In this document: one piece after another, positions 42,344 through 51,217 of the stretch
Layout of the letters: each line of letters begins with the position of its first letter
Position numbering within the stretch: position 1 is the stretch's first letter
Source of the DNA: Enterococcus hermanniensis
GTDB lineage: Bacteria; Bacillota; Bacilli; Lactobacillales; Enterococcaceae
Assembly (NCBI RefSeq): GCF_001885945.1
Contig: NZ_JXKQ01000003.1
Location: forward strand, 124,001-188,000
Length of the DNA: 64,000 nt
Direction of reading: 5' to 3'
Notes under the pieces: model-generated
Seen by the model: the letters and a program-made list of their open reading frames with translations, nothing else
Told to the model about the DNA's origin: nothing
The model's database searches: none
Translations under genes and position numbers: made by a program

Positions 42344-42754
42344 TTATTGTGGGGTTTCACCATTTTGATAATAAATTGCTTCAGCACCCCAATTGACTGT
42401 CTCTAACCATTGAACCACTTCTTGACTCAATGATTCGACCATTGGAAAAGAGGCCGCAATTTGTGCTTTTGAAATATGGTCAACATGGACACCCGAGGTT
42501 ACGACTAAATAATGAGGAATCGTTTTAGCCACCGACTTGATAAAAATATCTGCTAGAACATCGTCTTTATGGAAGCGACCATCGTGACTCGGAAATCGAG
42601 TGACTTTTTTTTCTTCTATAGAATAGGTTGTAACCGTCCCAATATGAGGTGTATTTCCACCAGTGATTGTAGCTAGAACATCTTGACCAATAATTTGAAG
42701 TGAAATCGAGATCGTAAAGCCTGCTTTTTGGATCGAAAAGAGTTTACTTTCCAT
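42344..42754 (-). CDS. lpdD: LpdD-like decarboxylase accessory protein
   Basis: About 136 residues from the ATG at 42754, which overlaps the UbiX gene end by 11 bases; an in-frame TTG at 42781 is the alternative. It resembles the LpdD subunit found next to UbiX- and UbiD-type proteins in gallate/hydroxybenzoate decarboxylase clusters of lactobacilli (motifs GNTPHIGTVTTYS, FPSHDGRFHKDDVLADIF, TSGVHVDHIS). Its molecular role is not established; a metal-binding or maturation role is possible from its His-rich stretches. Last gene of the operon. Confidence 0.78.
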   Translation of the reverse strand: MESKLFSIQKAGFTISISLQIIGQDVLATITGGNTPHIGTVTTYSIEEKKVTRFPSHDGRFHKDDVLADIFIKSVAKTIPHYLVVTSGVHVDHISKAQIAASFPMVESLSQEVVQWLETVNWGAEAIYYQNGETPQ

Positions 42755-43316
42755 CCTTCCACCTACGTCCCTCATTTTCAATTCCTAGAGCATCTAATAA
42801 TTTCATCGTTTGATGATGCAATAAATCATCGATTGTCTCTGGGTGATTGTAAAAGGCTGGAATTGGTGGGATAATCTGCACACCTAAACGTGCTAATTTT
42901 GTTAGATTTTCTAAGTGAATCGCATTCAGTGGGGTTTCCCGTGGGACAATCACCAATTTACGTTGTTCTTTCATTGTGACATCAGCTGCGCGCGAGATCA
43001 AACTTTCACCAAAGCCAATCGAAATCCCAGCAACAGTTTTCATACTTGCCGGTACAATGATCATTCCTTCAGTTAAAAATGAACCACTAGCTACCGCCGC
43101 ACCTAAATCTTTATTGCTGTATTCAACATCGATCAATTCTGACAAATCTTTCATTGTTAGATCTGTTTCAAGTTTCAAATTTTCTTTTGCCCATTGACTA
43201 ACGATTACATGCGTTTCAACTTCAGGAATAGTTTTTAATTTCTTTAGCAAATCAATGGCATAAACAGTTCCAGAAGCTCCACTAATACCGATCACGATCC
43301 GTTTTTTATTGGTCAA
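42744..43316 (-). CDS. lpdB: UbiX-family flavin prenyltransferase
   Basis: About 190 residues. The FMN-binding start IVIGISGASGTVYAIDLL, VPASMKTVAGISIGFGESLI, and the C-terminal RETPLNAIHLENLTKLARLG are typical. It makes prenylated FMN, the cofactor of the UbiD-type decarboxylase upstream. TTG at 43316 follows AGGTGG by 5-6 nt and is the likely start; the GTG at 43325 lies inside that site. The site overlaps the ubiD stop, so translation is coupled. Confidence 0.93.
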   Translation of the reverse strand: MTNKKRIVIGISGASGTVYAIDLLKKLKTIPEVETHVIVSQWAKENLKLETDLTMKDLSELIDVEYSNKDLGAAVASGSFLTEGMIIVPASMKTVAGISIGFGESLISRAADVTMKEQRKLVIVPRETPLNAIHLENLTKLARLGVQIIPPIPAFYNHPETIDDLLHHQTMKLLDALGIENEGRRWKDGK

Positions 43317-43325
43317 TTTTTCCAC

Positions 43326-44798
43326 CTACTTCAAATATTTTTCCCAGTCAGGAACTTCTTTAAATTGCGCACGAACAAAATGTTCCTTCATATCATATGG
43401 GTATGTTCCATCTAAAATTGTTTTTGAACTCATTCCACGGAAACGAATGTTTGCTGGATCATATTCTGGTAATTCAGAAGGGTCTAATGGATGGTTCCGC
43501 ATACCAGGTAGCACCATGATATCTTTTGTTCCTTGGAAACGAGTATTCAATGTCCACATGACATCGTTCATATCAAAAATATCCACATCTTCATCAACTA
43601 AAATAACTGTTTTTAATTCTTTGAATGCTGACAAAGCTAAAATAGCTGCTTGACGTTGAATTCCTTCGTCTGAAGGTGCATTTTTCTTGATTTGCATGAT
43701 TGACATTAATTTACCGCCGCCAGCTGGAGGATTGTAGACGTTCAATACATTTCCTGGGATAGCTTTATCAACTAATGATAAGATGCTGGCTTCTGTTGGG
43801 ATACCGGCCATTGATACGTGTTCTTCAGAAGGTCCGATCGTTGTTTGCATGATTGGATTTTTGCGGTGTGTTACAGCTTTTACTTTTACCACATTCACAG
43901 CCGGATTTGCATCGCCAGTATAGCCAGGGAATTCAGGCATTGCTTTACCAGTGTTTGTGTTGATATCTTCTTGCATTGTTTGGTGAGGCATAAGTTCTGC
44001 TTCAATAATGAATTCAGCACGAGCGATTCCGACTTCATCCACTGCAACACCGTCCACGATTTGAACTGGTTCATTACGTAAGGCACCCACAGCCCATAAT
44101 TCATTATAACCAAGCGGTGTGGTTGGTGGTTCAAAGGTCGTACCGATCGCAATTGCTGGATCTAAACCGATATTGATTGTAATTGGCATTGGTTTGTTTA
44201 ATGCTTCATATTGTTTATGGAAATGTCCGATATGACGACCACCAGGCATGATGTACATTCCAATCGTATTTTCATCTTCTAAAACCATACGGTGAATTGT
44301 TACGTCACTCATTGTTTTTTCTGGATCTGAACCCAAAACAACACCTAAAGTAATATAAGGACCCGCATCTTCTGGCGTGTTTTTAGGAGCAGGAATAATT
44401 TTACGAATATCAAAACCTTCATCAGTTGCTAAATGAATTACTTCTTGCGCTGGGGCTTCTGCTTTAGTAACTTTTTCAGGCATCACTGGATTTTCGACAG
44501 CATCTTTTAAGTAGCGACCTAATGTTTTATAGTCATGATGCAAAATTTCACCTACACGACGACGGCTAGCCATGGTTCCGATATTGACACGAGTTCCAGG
44601 GAAGCCTTTTACATTATTGAAAGTCATTGCTGGACCTTCTTGCGTCGGACGTTTAACAGTACCACCAGCACCAATATAACGATATACACCAGATAGATCT
44701 GCTTCTGGATCGATTTCTACATCTGTTTCATGGTATTGGCCAGGTAATTCTTTTAATTCTTCAATTACTTTACGTAAATCATATGGTTGATTTGACAT
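43326..44798 (-). CDS. lpdC: UbiD-family hydroxyaryl-acid decarboxylase (gallate type)
   Basis: 490 residues from the ATG at 44798 (GGAGG seven bases upstream). The prenyl-FMN decarboxylase fold is indicated by GGRHIGHFHKQYEALNK, GALRNEPVQIVDGVAVD, ARAEFIIEAEL, and EHVSMAGIPTEASIL. With UbiX and LpdD downstream and LysR, MFS and amidohydrolase genes nearby, it matches the gallate/protocatechuate decarboxylase system (LpdC) of lactic acid bacteria. Exact aromatic acid unknown. A LysR-type inverted repeat lies about 80 bp upstream. Confidence 0.92.
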   Translation of the reverse strand: MSNQPYDLRKVIEELKELPGQYHETDVEIDPEADLSGVYRYIGAGGTVKRPTQEGPAMTFNNVKGFPGTRVNIGTMASRRRVGEILHHDYKTLGRYLKDAVENPVMPEKVTKAEAPAQEVIHLATDEGFDIRKIIPAPKNTPEDAGPYITLGVVLGSDPEKTMSDVTIHRMVLEDENTIGMYIMPGGRHIGHFHKQYEALNKPMPITINIGLDPAIAIGTTFEPPTTPLGYNELWAVGALRNEPVQIVDGVAVDEVGIARAEFIIEAELMPHQTMQEDINTNTGKAMPEFPGYTGDANPAVNVVKVKAVTHRKNPIMQTTIGPSEEHVSMAGIPTEASILSLVDKAIPGNVLNVYNPPAGGGKLMSIMQIKKNAPSDEGIQRQAAILALSAFKELKTVILVDEDVDIFDMNDVMWTLNTRFQGTKDIMVLPGMRNHPLDPSELPEYDPANIRFRGMSSKTILDGTYPYDMKEHFVRAQFKEVPDWEKYLK

Positions 44799-44877
44799 AA
44801 TTGAACCTCCTTTGATTATTACACTCTCTATTCTAATCATCTAATCAAAGGAAACAATTCATATTTAGTCAAATTAA

Positions 44878-44892
44878 ATTCCAAACTGGAAT
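44878..44892. promoter_or_regulatory. LysR-type box upstream of ubiD
   Basis: ATTCC-N5-GGAAT, a 15-bp inverted repeat of the T-N11-A class, between the lysR stop and the ubiD start. Confidence 0.6.
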
Positions 44893-44896
44893 ACTA

Positions 44897-45769
44897 TTAT
44901 TGTTTTTTCAAATAGTCCCAAAATTCATTTACGATTAGTGATGTATCATTTTTGCGTTTGATAAAGGCCAATTTACTTTTGACATTCGGTGTAATCGGTA
45001 ATGCCACTAAATGATCTTCGGGATTTAATTTAAATGTTTTACTCATTAAAATAGCAATTCCTAAATTTTCTTTCGCCATTTGGATCAATAAATCGATCCG
45101 TGAACTAACATTTGCGATAATCGGCTCAAAACCTGCTTGATGACACAAATCAATCACTGGTTGTTTTAATTGACTTGTCTCTCTTAATAATAAGAAGCGC
45201 TCATGTTCTAACTCTTTTAATGAGAGCTCTGATTTTTTTGCTAGCGGATGTTCTTTAGTAAATACTGCTACAAATTCGTCTTCTTCCGTTATTAATACCT
45301 CTGTATCTGGGTGATTCCATTCAAAAAAACGCGAAAATACTAACCGGTTTTCCCCATGTTCAAGCATTGCCACTAGTGCATCTGTCTCTGCTTCTCGCAA
45401 TTGCAACGTTGTTTCAGGGTGTTTGTTTAAGAAAGACATGATTGTCGTAAATCCTTCATATTTGATCAAAGTAGGGATTGTAGAAATGTGCAAGATCGTT
45501 TCTGATCCGGTTCTCAAATCGACTAACTTATTTTTCATTTGGTGGTATTGATCTACAATCGTCTGAACATAGTTCAGTGCAACTCTTCCGGCTTCAGTTA
45601 ATTCTATTTTCTTATGTGAGCGAGTGAATAGTTTAGTGTCTAACTCTTTTTCTAAGGAAATTATTTGTTTTGAAACATTCCCTTGACTAGTGAATTGCCG
45701 CTCAGCTGTTTCGGTATAATTTAAGGTTTCTGAAAGGTCGATAAAGACTTCCAATTTATGAATATCCAT
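44897..45769 (-). CDS. LysR-family regulator of the decarboxylase cluster
   Basis: 290 residues from the ATG at 45769, preceded by AGGAG; a longer frame upstream has no site. N-terminal winged helix (YTETAERQFTSQGNVSKQII, SLEKELDTKLFTR) and effector domain (ILHISTIPTLIKYEGF...). It stands directly upstream of ubiD and divergent from a DUF554 gene. Boxes of the form ATTCY-N5-RGAAT lie at both promoters, so it probably controls itself, DUF554 and the decarboxylase. The likely inducer is the aromatic acid. Confidence 0.9.
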   Translation of the reverse strand: MDIHKLEVFIDLSETLNYTETAERQFTSQGNVSKQIISLEKELDTKLFTRSHKKIELTEAGRVALNYVQTIVDQYHQMKNKLVDLRTGSETILHISTIPTLIKYEGFTTIMSFLNKHPETTLQLREAETDALVAMLEHGENRLVFSRFFEWNHPDTEVLITEEDEFVAVFTKEHPLAKKSELSLKELEHERFLLLRETSQLKQPVIDLCHQAGFEPIIANVSSRIDLLIQMAKENLGIAILMSKTFKLNPEDHLVALPITPNVKSKLAFIKRKNDTSLIVNEFWDYLKKQ

Positions 45770-45785
45770 ACTGATGCTCCTAACT

Positions 45786-45800
45786 ATTCTAATTAAGAAT
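45786..45800. promoter_or_regulatory. LysR-type box in the lysR/DUF554 intergenic region
   Basis: ATTCT-N5-AGAAT, the same geometry as the box upstream of ubiD. Confidence 0.58.
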
Positions 45801-45881
45801 AATCTAGCACAAAAATGGAATTGGTGCGAATGAAAAACGATGCTACAATAGCATCGCAATTGTAGAAAGGGGATTTATTTT

Positions 45882-46613
45882 ATGCCAACTGGAGTTATTA
45901 TCAATGCTGGATCCGTGTTATTAGGCGGAATTATTGGAGGGTTCTTTGGAAAATATTTATCGGAAAAGTTCAAAACTGAAATCAATATGATTTTTGGAGC
46001 TTGTTCAATGGCGATGGGGATATACGCAGTCGCACCGATGAAATATATGCCGGCAGTCATTTTTGCGGTCGTTATCGGAACTGCTTTGGGTCTTTTCTTC
46101 CATTTAGGAGATTTATTGAATCGTGGAGCGATGGTTATGCAACGGCCGATTTCAAAGATTTTTCCAAATGAAAATTTAGGCATGACACATGATGAGTTTG
46201 TTGCTACATTAGTTACTGTGATTGTACTATTTTGTGCGAGTGGCACTGGGATTTATGGTAGCTTGGACTCAGGAATGACTGGTGACAGTTCTGTTTTGAT
46301 TGCTAAATCAATCTTGGATTTCTTCACTGCTCTTATTTTTGCCACGAATTTAGGCTATGTCGTTTCAATCATTGCTATTCCACAATTTATTATTTTCTAT
46401 ATTTTGTTCTTATTAGCAAAATTCATCTTCCCATTAACTACACCAGATATGATTTTAGATTTTAAAGCTGCTGGTGGTATTTTAATGTTAGCAACTGGTT
46501 TCAGAATGATCAAAGTCAAAATGTTCCCAACTGCCGATATGATACCGGCAATGATTTTAATCATGCCTTGTAGTTGGATTTGGGCTAATTGGATTTTACC
46601 TTTGCTTAGCTAA
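45882..46613 (+). CDS. DUF554-family membrane protein
   Basis: 243 residues with about six to seven membrane helices, starting GVIINAGSVLLGGIIGGFFG and containing LVTVIVLFCASGTGIYGSLD, a typical DUF554 (YdfK/YqgA-type) pattern. The function of the family is unknown, possibly transport. It is divergent from lysR, with a LysR-type box between them, so it may belong to the aromatic-acid regulon. AAAGGGG lies before the ATG. Its strongly convergent terminator is shared with the MFS gene. Confidence 0.88.
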   Translation: MPTGVIINAGSVLLGGIIGGFFGKYLSEKFKTEINMIFGACSMAMGIYAVAPMKYMPAVIFAVVIGTALGLFFHLGDLLNRGAMVMQRPISKIFPNENLGMTHDEFVATLVTVIVLFCASGTGIYGSLDSGMTGDSSVLIAKSILDFFTALIFATNLGYVVSIIAIPQFIIFYILFLLAKFIFPLTTPDMILDFKAAGGILMLATGFRMIKVKMFPTADMIPAMILIMPCSWIWANWILPLLS

Positions 46614-46616
46614 TAA

Positions 46617-46655
46617 AAAAAAGGTTTGAGTATGATACTCAAACCTTTTTTTGTT
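46617..46655. terminator. Bidirectional intrinsic terminator
   Basis: AAAAGGTTTGAGTAT / ATACTCAAACCTTTT hairpin with A- and T-runs, between the DUF554 gene and the convergent MFS gene. Confidence 0.9.
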
Positions 46656-46658
46656 GTT

Positions 46659-47867
46659 TTAATTTTCTAATTCTCCAACTACTTGTTTCTTCTCGTTTGT
46701 TTTGATCCCTAATGAAACACAACCGGCTAAAATAAAAACTAAGGCAATAAAACTAAAGGCGCCACCGTATGTTCCACTAGCGTTTACTAACCAGCCAATG
46801 ATCATTGGGGCAAAAAAGCCACCAGAAACCCCAATTGCATTGATAATCGAATATTTAGTTGAAACTTCTCGTTCGGCAAATAATTTTACCGGTAAACTCA
46901 TTAATGTCGCAAAGCCAATGCTTGCAGCAGCAACGGCCAGTGCTAAGAACAACATACTCAAAACCAAAGAATGACTACGCGAAAGTAAGAAAGCCACTAA
47001 CCCTCCTAAAATAGAAGCAACCAAAATCACTTGTTTCTCTCGATCTTTAAAGTGTCGCCCAACCATTGAACCGGCAAACATCGCACTGATCATCATCACA
47101 AAACCAATCAACGCACTCATCATCGCCATTTTATTCATCGTTAAACTAAACTCATCCACTAAATAAGAAGCAATCCAACCTGTCATTCCATATACAGCCG
47201 CATTGATAAAAAACGCAGCTAAGACCATGATCCAGACATTTCGATCTTTGATCACTTCAGCCAAAGAAACATTTGATTGATTCGCTGATACGATCGGCTG
47301 GCCCTCAGATTTTGGGATTCCCTTGAGCATAAAAAAGCCAATCAACAAGACGATTCCGCCGTATATAAAATAAGTGGTTTTCCAACCAACCAGCGTCAAC
47401 AATGGCGCTACTAATAATGGACCAACGATTCCCGCAAATCCTGATGAAGCGATCATGGAAGACTGGACCGAGCCACGTCGCTCTGCTTCAACTTCTTTAG
47501 TCACAAAAGCACTTACCGCAGAAGGATAGCCCGCATGCGCAAAAGACCCGGCTGCAAAACGGATAAATAATAAATACAATAATGAAAAACCCATTCCTAG
47601 AAAAATCATCAATAGACCGATCAAGAAAATAGCAAAAGTCATGATTTTACGACTTCCAACACGATTTCCTATAAAGCCAAAGGGAATTTGAAACAGTGTG
47701 TAGCCTAAGAAAAAGGCACTTAAAATCAATCCTTTTTGACTCGCATCAATTCCAAGATCTTGAGCAATTGGAATAACTGAAAGACTGATGATATTTTTAT
47801 CTAGATAAACACATGTATAGCCTAAAAAGATCAAAATCAATGAACGATTAGTTTTCTTCTTCTCCAT
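46659..47867 (-). CDS. MFS transporter, aromatic-acid type candidate
   Basis: 402 residues with twelve predicted helices and MFS motif A-like sequences (GFIGNRVGSRKIMTF, GSMVGRHFKDREK). It is similar in layout to anion:cation symporters that take up organic or aromatic acids. In lactobacilli a gallate permease lies next to the decarboxylase genes, so uptake of the aromatic acid substrate is likely. It starts 3 bases after the amidohydrolase stop (same operon). Confidence 0.88.
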   Translation of the reverse strand: MEKKKTNRSLILIFLGYTCVYLDKNIISLSVIPIAQDLGIDASQKGLILSAFFLGYTLFQIPFGFIGNRVGSRKIMTFAIFLIGLLMIFLGMGFSLLYLLFIRFAAGSFAHAGYPSAVSAFVTKEVEAERRGSVQSSMIASSGFAGIVGPLLVAPLLTLVGWKTTYFIYGGIVLLIGFFMLKGIPKSEGQPIVSANQSNVSLAEVIKDRNVWIMVLAAFFINAAVYGMTGWIASYLVDEFSLTMNKMAMMSALIGFVMMISAMFAGSMVGRHFKDREKQVILVASILGGLVAFLLSRSHSLVLSMLFLALAVAAASIGFATLMSLPVKLFAEREVSTKYSIINAIGVSGGFFAPMIIGWLVNASGTYGGAFSFIALVFILAGCVSLGIKTNEKKQVVGELEN

Positions 47868-47870
47868 AAG

Positions 47871-49043
47871 CTATTCTTGTCCCAAATAAGCCAATGCAGC
47901 TTCGACATAAACATTGGCCCGAAATTCTAATATTTCTTCATCAAGAACAATTTTAGGATTATGCAACATCAATTCGGTGTCCGCTGCGGTCACTAAAATA
48001 GTGGTAGTTGGGATTTGGTGACTGATTTCTCCAAAGTCCTCACTCCCCATCAGCGGTGGTAGAACCAGTGTATCTGGCGCCAAGTTATCTGGAAATTTTT
48101 TTACAATTCCTGTTTTGACTGTTTTTGTTACTGACTCATCAATCTCATTACTGCAACAGCCGTTAGTAAAGTCTACTGTCACTTTTGCGCCAAAAGCCTG
48201 GGCGATTGCTTCAGATATTTCGACCATTCGACTCTTGATTTTTTGGCGTATGGGTTCTTTCAATGTCCGTAACGTTCCTTTCATATATGCGGAATTTGGA
48301 ATAACGTTTGACGATCCTGGTGTTCCCCCGACAAATTCTCCAATCGTCAATACAAAACGTTCAGCCGAACTGATTTCACGCGCAGAAAGCGTTTGTAGAG
48401 CATCGTAGATTTTAGCTGCGACATTGATGGGATCAATCGATACTTCTGGCATTGATCCGTGGCTACCAATCCCTTCGACTTTGATTTCGAACCAATCGGC
48501 ACTTGCCATAAAGGTACCTGCTGGTGCAATAAAAATTCTTTTCTTTGGTTGATTTCTAAACGGAAAAACATGGATCATAGCTCCAGCATCCACCTTAGGA
48601 TTTTCTAGTAACCCATCGGCCAAACAATCTTTTGCGCCTTGTAAAATCTCTTCTCCAGGCTGAAAAAGGAACTTTACAGTGCCGGTCAAATTTGCTTCGC
48701 GTTCTTTTAAAATTTTAGCTGCTCCTAAAAGCATCGTCGTATGTAAATCATGCCCACAAGCGTGCATCGCTCCATTGGTTGAACGATAAGCTAAATCTGT
48801 ATCTTCCGCTAACGGAAGCGCATCCATATCTGCTCTTAATAAAAAGACTTGTTCTCCCTGACCAATCGTACACGTGATCCCCATTTTTCCACATGCTTTT
48901 GGTTGATAACCATAGGTGATTAATTGATTCCAAACAAACTCTTTTGTGGCTGACAAATTCATCCCTACTTCAGGATTTTGGTGTAAATGACGACGAATAG
49001 CGACCAATTCTGTTTGCAGTGTTGCCTCTTTGACTGTACCCAT
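47871..49043 (-). CDS. M20-family amidohydrolase
   Basis: 390 residues from the ATG at 49043, seven bases after GGGAGG. Metal-site motifs are HACGHDLHTTMLLGA, FQPGEEILQGA and GSEDFGEIS. Members split N-acyl amino acids, hippurate or aminobenzoyl-glutamate. It is cotranscribed with the MFS transporter and near the aromatic decarboxylase, so release of an aromatic acid from an aroyl amino acid is a plausible but unproven role. It is distinct from the diaminopimelate deacetylase at 33-34 kb. Confidence 0.88.
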   Translation of the reverse strand: MGTVKEATLQTELVAIRRHLHQNPEVGMNLSATKEFVWNQLITYGYQPKACGKMGITCTIGQGEQVFLLRADMDALPLAEDTDLAYRSTNGAMHACGHDLHTTMLLGAAKILKEREANLTGTVKFLFQPGEEILQGAKDCLADGLLENPKVDAGAMIHVFPFRNQPKKRIFIAPAGTFMASADWFEIKVEGIGSHGSMPEVSIDPINVAAKIYDALQTLSAREISSAERFVLTIGEFVGGTPGSSNVIPNSAYMKGTLRTLKEPIRQKIKSRMVEISEAIAQAFGAKVTVDFTNGCCSNEIDESVTKTVKTGIVKKFPDNLAPDTLVLPPLMGSEDFGEISHQIPTTTILVTAADTELMLHNPKIVLDEEILEFRANVYVEAALAYLGQE

Positions 49044-49160
49044 TTTCATTCCTCCCTTATAAAAAATCATAGCACAGGGAAAATCAAAAAAATGTTTTTC
49101 TTTTGTAACTAGAGAAACAAAAAATGAATTTTTTCTTTTTATATAATTATTTTAAGCAAA

Positions 49161-49190
49161 ATAAAAGAAGCCATAACAGGCTTCTTTTAT
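49161..49190 (-). terminator. Terminator of the dha operon
   Basis: 12-bp perfect inverted repeat ATAAAAGAAGCC / GGCTTCTTTTAT, ten bases after the dhaM stop on the minus strand. Confidence 0.85.
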
Positions 49191-49199
49191 TAAAAGATA

Positions 49200-49568
49200 T
49201 TATTTTATTTTGAGCTCAGCTAATTGTTTTTCGATTTCTGACTCTTCAGCATCTGCTGCTAACAACGCACAAGCAGTATAAGCACTTTCTACAAATGCTG
49301 TATCAAATAATGTAACTTTTTTATCTGTCATTTCAATGGCCATTTCTAAATTCATTTTGGCACTTCCTAAATCATAAAAAGCTAAAATTTGATCTGCAGA
49401 ATTTTCTTCGATAGCTTTAGAGATGCGTTCCATCGAAGTCCCAATACCGCCATCTTCTAAGCCACCTGCAGTCGTCACTGGAACATCTTTAGCGACTTCA
49501 CTGATCAAACGTTTTAATCCTTCTGGAATTTCTTTAATATGAGATACTAAAACGACGCCTCTACTCAT
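49200..49568 (-). CDS. dhaM: Dihydroxyacetone kinase phosphotransferase subunit DhaM
   Basis: 122 residues from the ATG at 49568, which overlaps the dhaL stop by 8 nt. Single EIIA-mannose-type domain with the phospho-His in VLVSHIKEIPEGL and the GGLEDGGIGTSMERI loop. It passes phosphate from HPr to ADP bound in DhaL. The HPr- and EI-like domains of E. coli DhaM are absent, as usual in Firmicutes. Confidence 0.94.
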   Translation of the reverse strand: MSRGVVLVSHIKEIPEGLKRLISEVAKDVPVTTAGGLEDGGIGTSMERISKAIEENSADQILAFYDLGSAKMNLEMAIEMTDKKVTLFDTAFVESAYTACALLAADAEESEIEKQLAELKIK

Positions 49569-50139
49569 TAAACACACCTGCCTCTATCAATGATTCAAAG
49601 AAATAAGCTGAAGACATTGCACCTGGATCAATGTGACCGATAGAGCGCTCGCCTACATATGAAGCTCGCCCTTTTGTTGCTTTGATATTTTTTGTTTGCT
49701 CAACTAGGATCTCTAAAGTTGCCGAATTTAATGTTCCGTTGTTTAAATTATCAACTGCGGGCACCCAAAGATCTAGCATGGTTTTCTCTCCTGGCTGAGA
49801 ATTCCCACGTTTTTCAATCCCAGCAATTGCTGCTTTAAGCAATGTCTCAGGATCATGCGATTCTTTACTTGCTTTCATCATTTCCATCATTGCTGTCCCA
49901 TACAAAGGCCCTGAAGCTCCGCCAACTTTGTTGATCAATGCCATCGCTGTTGCTTTGAAAATTTCTGGCAAATCACCGGACAAGTCAGTCGCCATAACAG
50001 CATTCATTCCTCTTGCCATATTATTCCCATGGTCCCCATCGCCAATTGGTGTATCTAACTCACTCAAATAATCTTTCTTAGCTTGAATTTTTTCGTTAAA
50101 TAATTCTAGACTTTTACGTAAATTTTCTGGTGTGAACAT
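49561..50139 (-). CDS. dhaL: Dihydroxyacetone kinase ADP-binding subunit DhaL
   Basis: 192 residues from ATG 50139, preceded by GAAGGAG. Nucleotide and Mg site: DTPIGDGDHGNNMARG and GGASGPLYGTAMM. The C-terminal DPGAMSSAYFFESL is also typical. Holds ADP as a permanent cofactor rephosphorylated by DhaM. Part of dhaK-dhaL-dhaM. Confidence 0.95.
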   Translation of the reverse strand: MFTPENLRKSLELFNEKIQAKKDYLSELDTPIGDGDHGNNMARGMNAVMATDLSGDLPEIFKATAMALINKVGGASGPLYGTAMMEMMKASKESHDPETLLKAAIAGIEKRGNSQPGEKTMLDLWVPAVDNLNNGTLNSATLEILVEQTKNIKATKGRASYVGERSIGHIDPGAMSSAYFFESLIEAGVFNE

Positions 50140-50171
50140 AAGCTTCTCCTTCTTTACAAATTTAATTAATT

Positions 50172-51155
50172 TTACCAAGCAATTGTATGCACAGGTTCGT
50201 TTAGTAAACGTGCACGTTCGTCATCCAATTTAATCATGGTGATCGAAGCACCTGCCATTTCAAGCGAAGTCATATAATCGCCTACTTTTGTAAAAGCTAA
50301 TTCAATTCCATCAGCTTCTAAAAGTTTTTTAGCATCGTTAAAGTAGATAAATAATTCCATCAGTGGCGTTCCTCCCATGCCATTGACTAATAAACCAAAT
50401 TTATCGCCTTTTTGCCAATTAAACTCGGCTTTTAGTTTACCGATAATTTCTTCAGCGATTTCTTTTGAAGGTTTGATTTTTTCACGCCGATACCCCGGTT
50501 CTCCATGAATTCCTACACCGAATTCCATTTCGTCATCAGCCAAAGTGAAACCTGGCTTTCCAACTTCTGGAACAGTCGCGCCAGACAGAGCGATGCCAAC
50601 CGTTTTGATATCTTGAACTAACTCTTTGCCATATTCGGCTAATTCAGTGACTGATTTTCCTTCACGGGCAAACCCACCTAAAATTTTATGGACTAGAACG
50701 GTTCCTGCGACACCGCGACGCCCTTGGGTATACGTACTATCTTCTACCGCGATATCATCATCGACTAAGACTGTTTCAACTTGGATATCATCCATATCGG
50801 CCATATCTTTAGCCATATCAAAATTCATCACGTCACCGGAATAGTTTTTAACGATCAATAATGTTCCTTTACCTTTGTCCGTTGCTTTGATCGCTGCATA
50901 GATCTGATCTGGTGTAGGTGAGGTAAATACTTGTCCACAAACCGCTGCACTCAGCATACCGTCACCGACAAATCCCGCATGTGAAGGCTCATGACCACTT
51001 CCTCCACCACTGACTAACGCTACTTGATCGTAATCATCGTTGCGAGCAACTACTAATGTTTCTGGAAGTTGTTTGACATATTTGGGATAGGCACTGACGA
51101 GGCCACTCACCATCTCTTCAACTACATCTTTTGGATCATTAATAATTTTTTTCAT
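50172..51155 (-). CDS. dhaK: Dihydroxyacetone kinase substrate-binding subunit DhaK
   Basis: 327 residues. SGGGSGHEPSHAGFVGDGM and the late GVGIHGEPG with the His that binds dihydroxyacetone covalently are present. It makes dihydroxyacetone phosphate for glycolysis. No glycerol dehydrogenase gene (gldA) is present in the neighbourhood to supply dihydroxyacetone. It starts 62 bases after glpF, with a terminator-like hairpin between them. Confidence 0.95.
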   Translation of the reverse strand: MKKIINDPKDVVEEMVSGLVSAYPKYVKQLPETLVVARNDDYDQVALVSGGGSGHEPSHAGFVGDGMLSAAVCGQVFTSPTPDQIYAAIKATDKGKGTLLIVKNYSGDVMNFDMAKDMADMDDIQVETVLVDDDIAVEDSTYTQGRRGVAGTVLVHKILGGFAREGKSVTELAEYGKELVQDIKTVGIALSGATVPEVGKPGFTLADDEMEFGVGIHGEPGYRREKIKPSKEIAEEIIGKLKAEFNWQKGDKFGLLVNGMGGTPLMELFIYFNDAKKLLEADGIELAFTKVGDYMTSLEMAGASITMIKLDDERARLLNEPVHTIAW

Positions 51156-51183
51156 CGTATTTCCTCCCTTTTAAAAAAGTCTT

Positions 51184-51209
51184 AAAGGGCGATAGTAAAC
51201 TATCACCCT
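51184..51209 (-). terminator. Hairpin between glpF and dhaK
   Basis: AGGGTGATAG / CTATCGCCCT stem with 4-6 nt loop, followed on the minus strand by TTTAAGACTTTTTT. It may partly terminate glp transcripts and lower dha expression. Confidence 0.65.
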
Positions 51210-51217
51210 GTTAATAA

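Noticed and set aside
43818-44081. Plus-strand and other frames inside ubiD, lysA, dapH and glp genes
   Set aside because: Antisense or out-of-frame shadows of well-supported genes; none has a ribosome binding site or recognisable domain.
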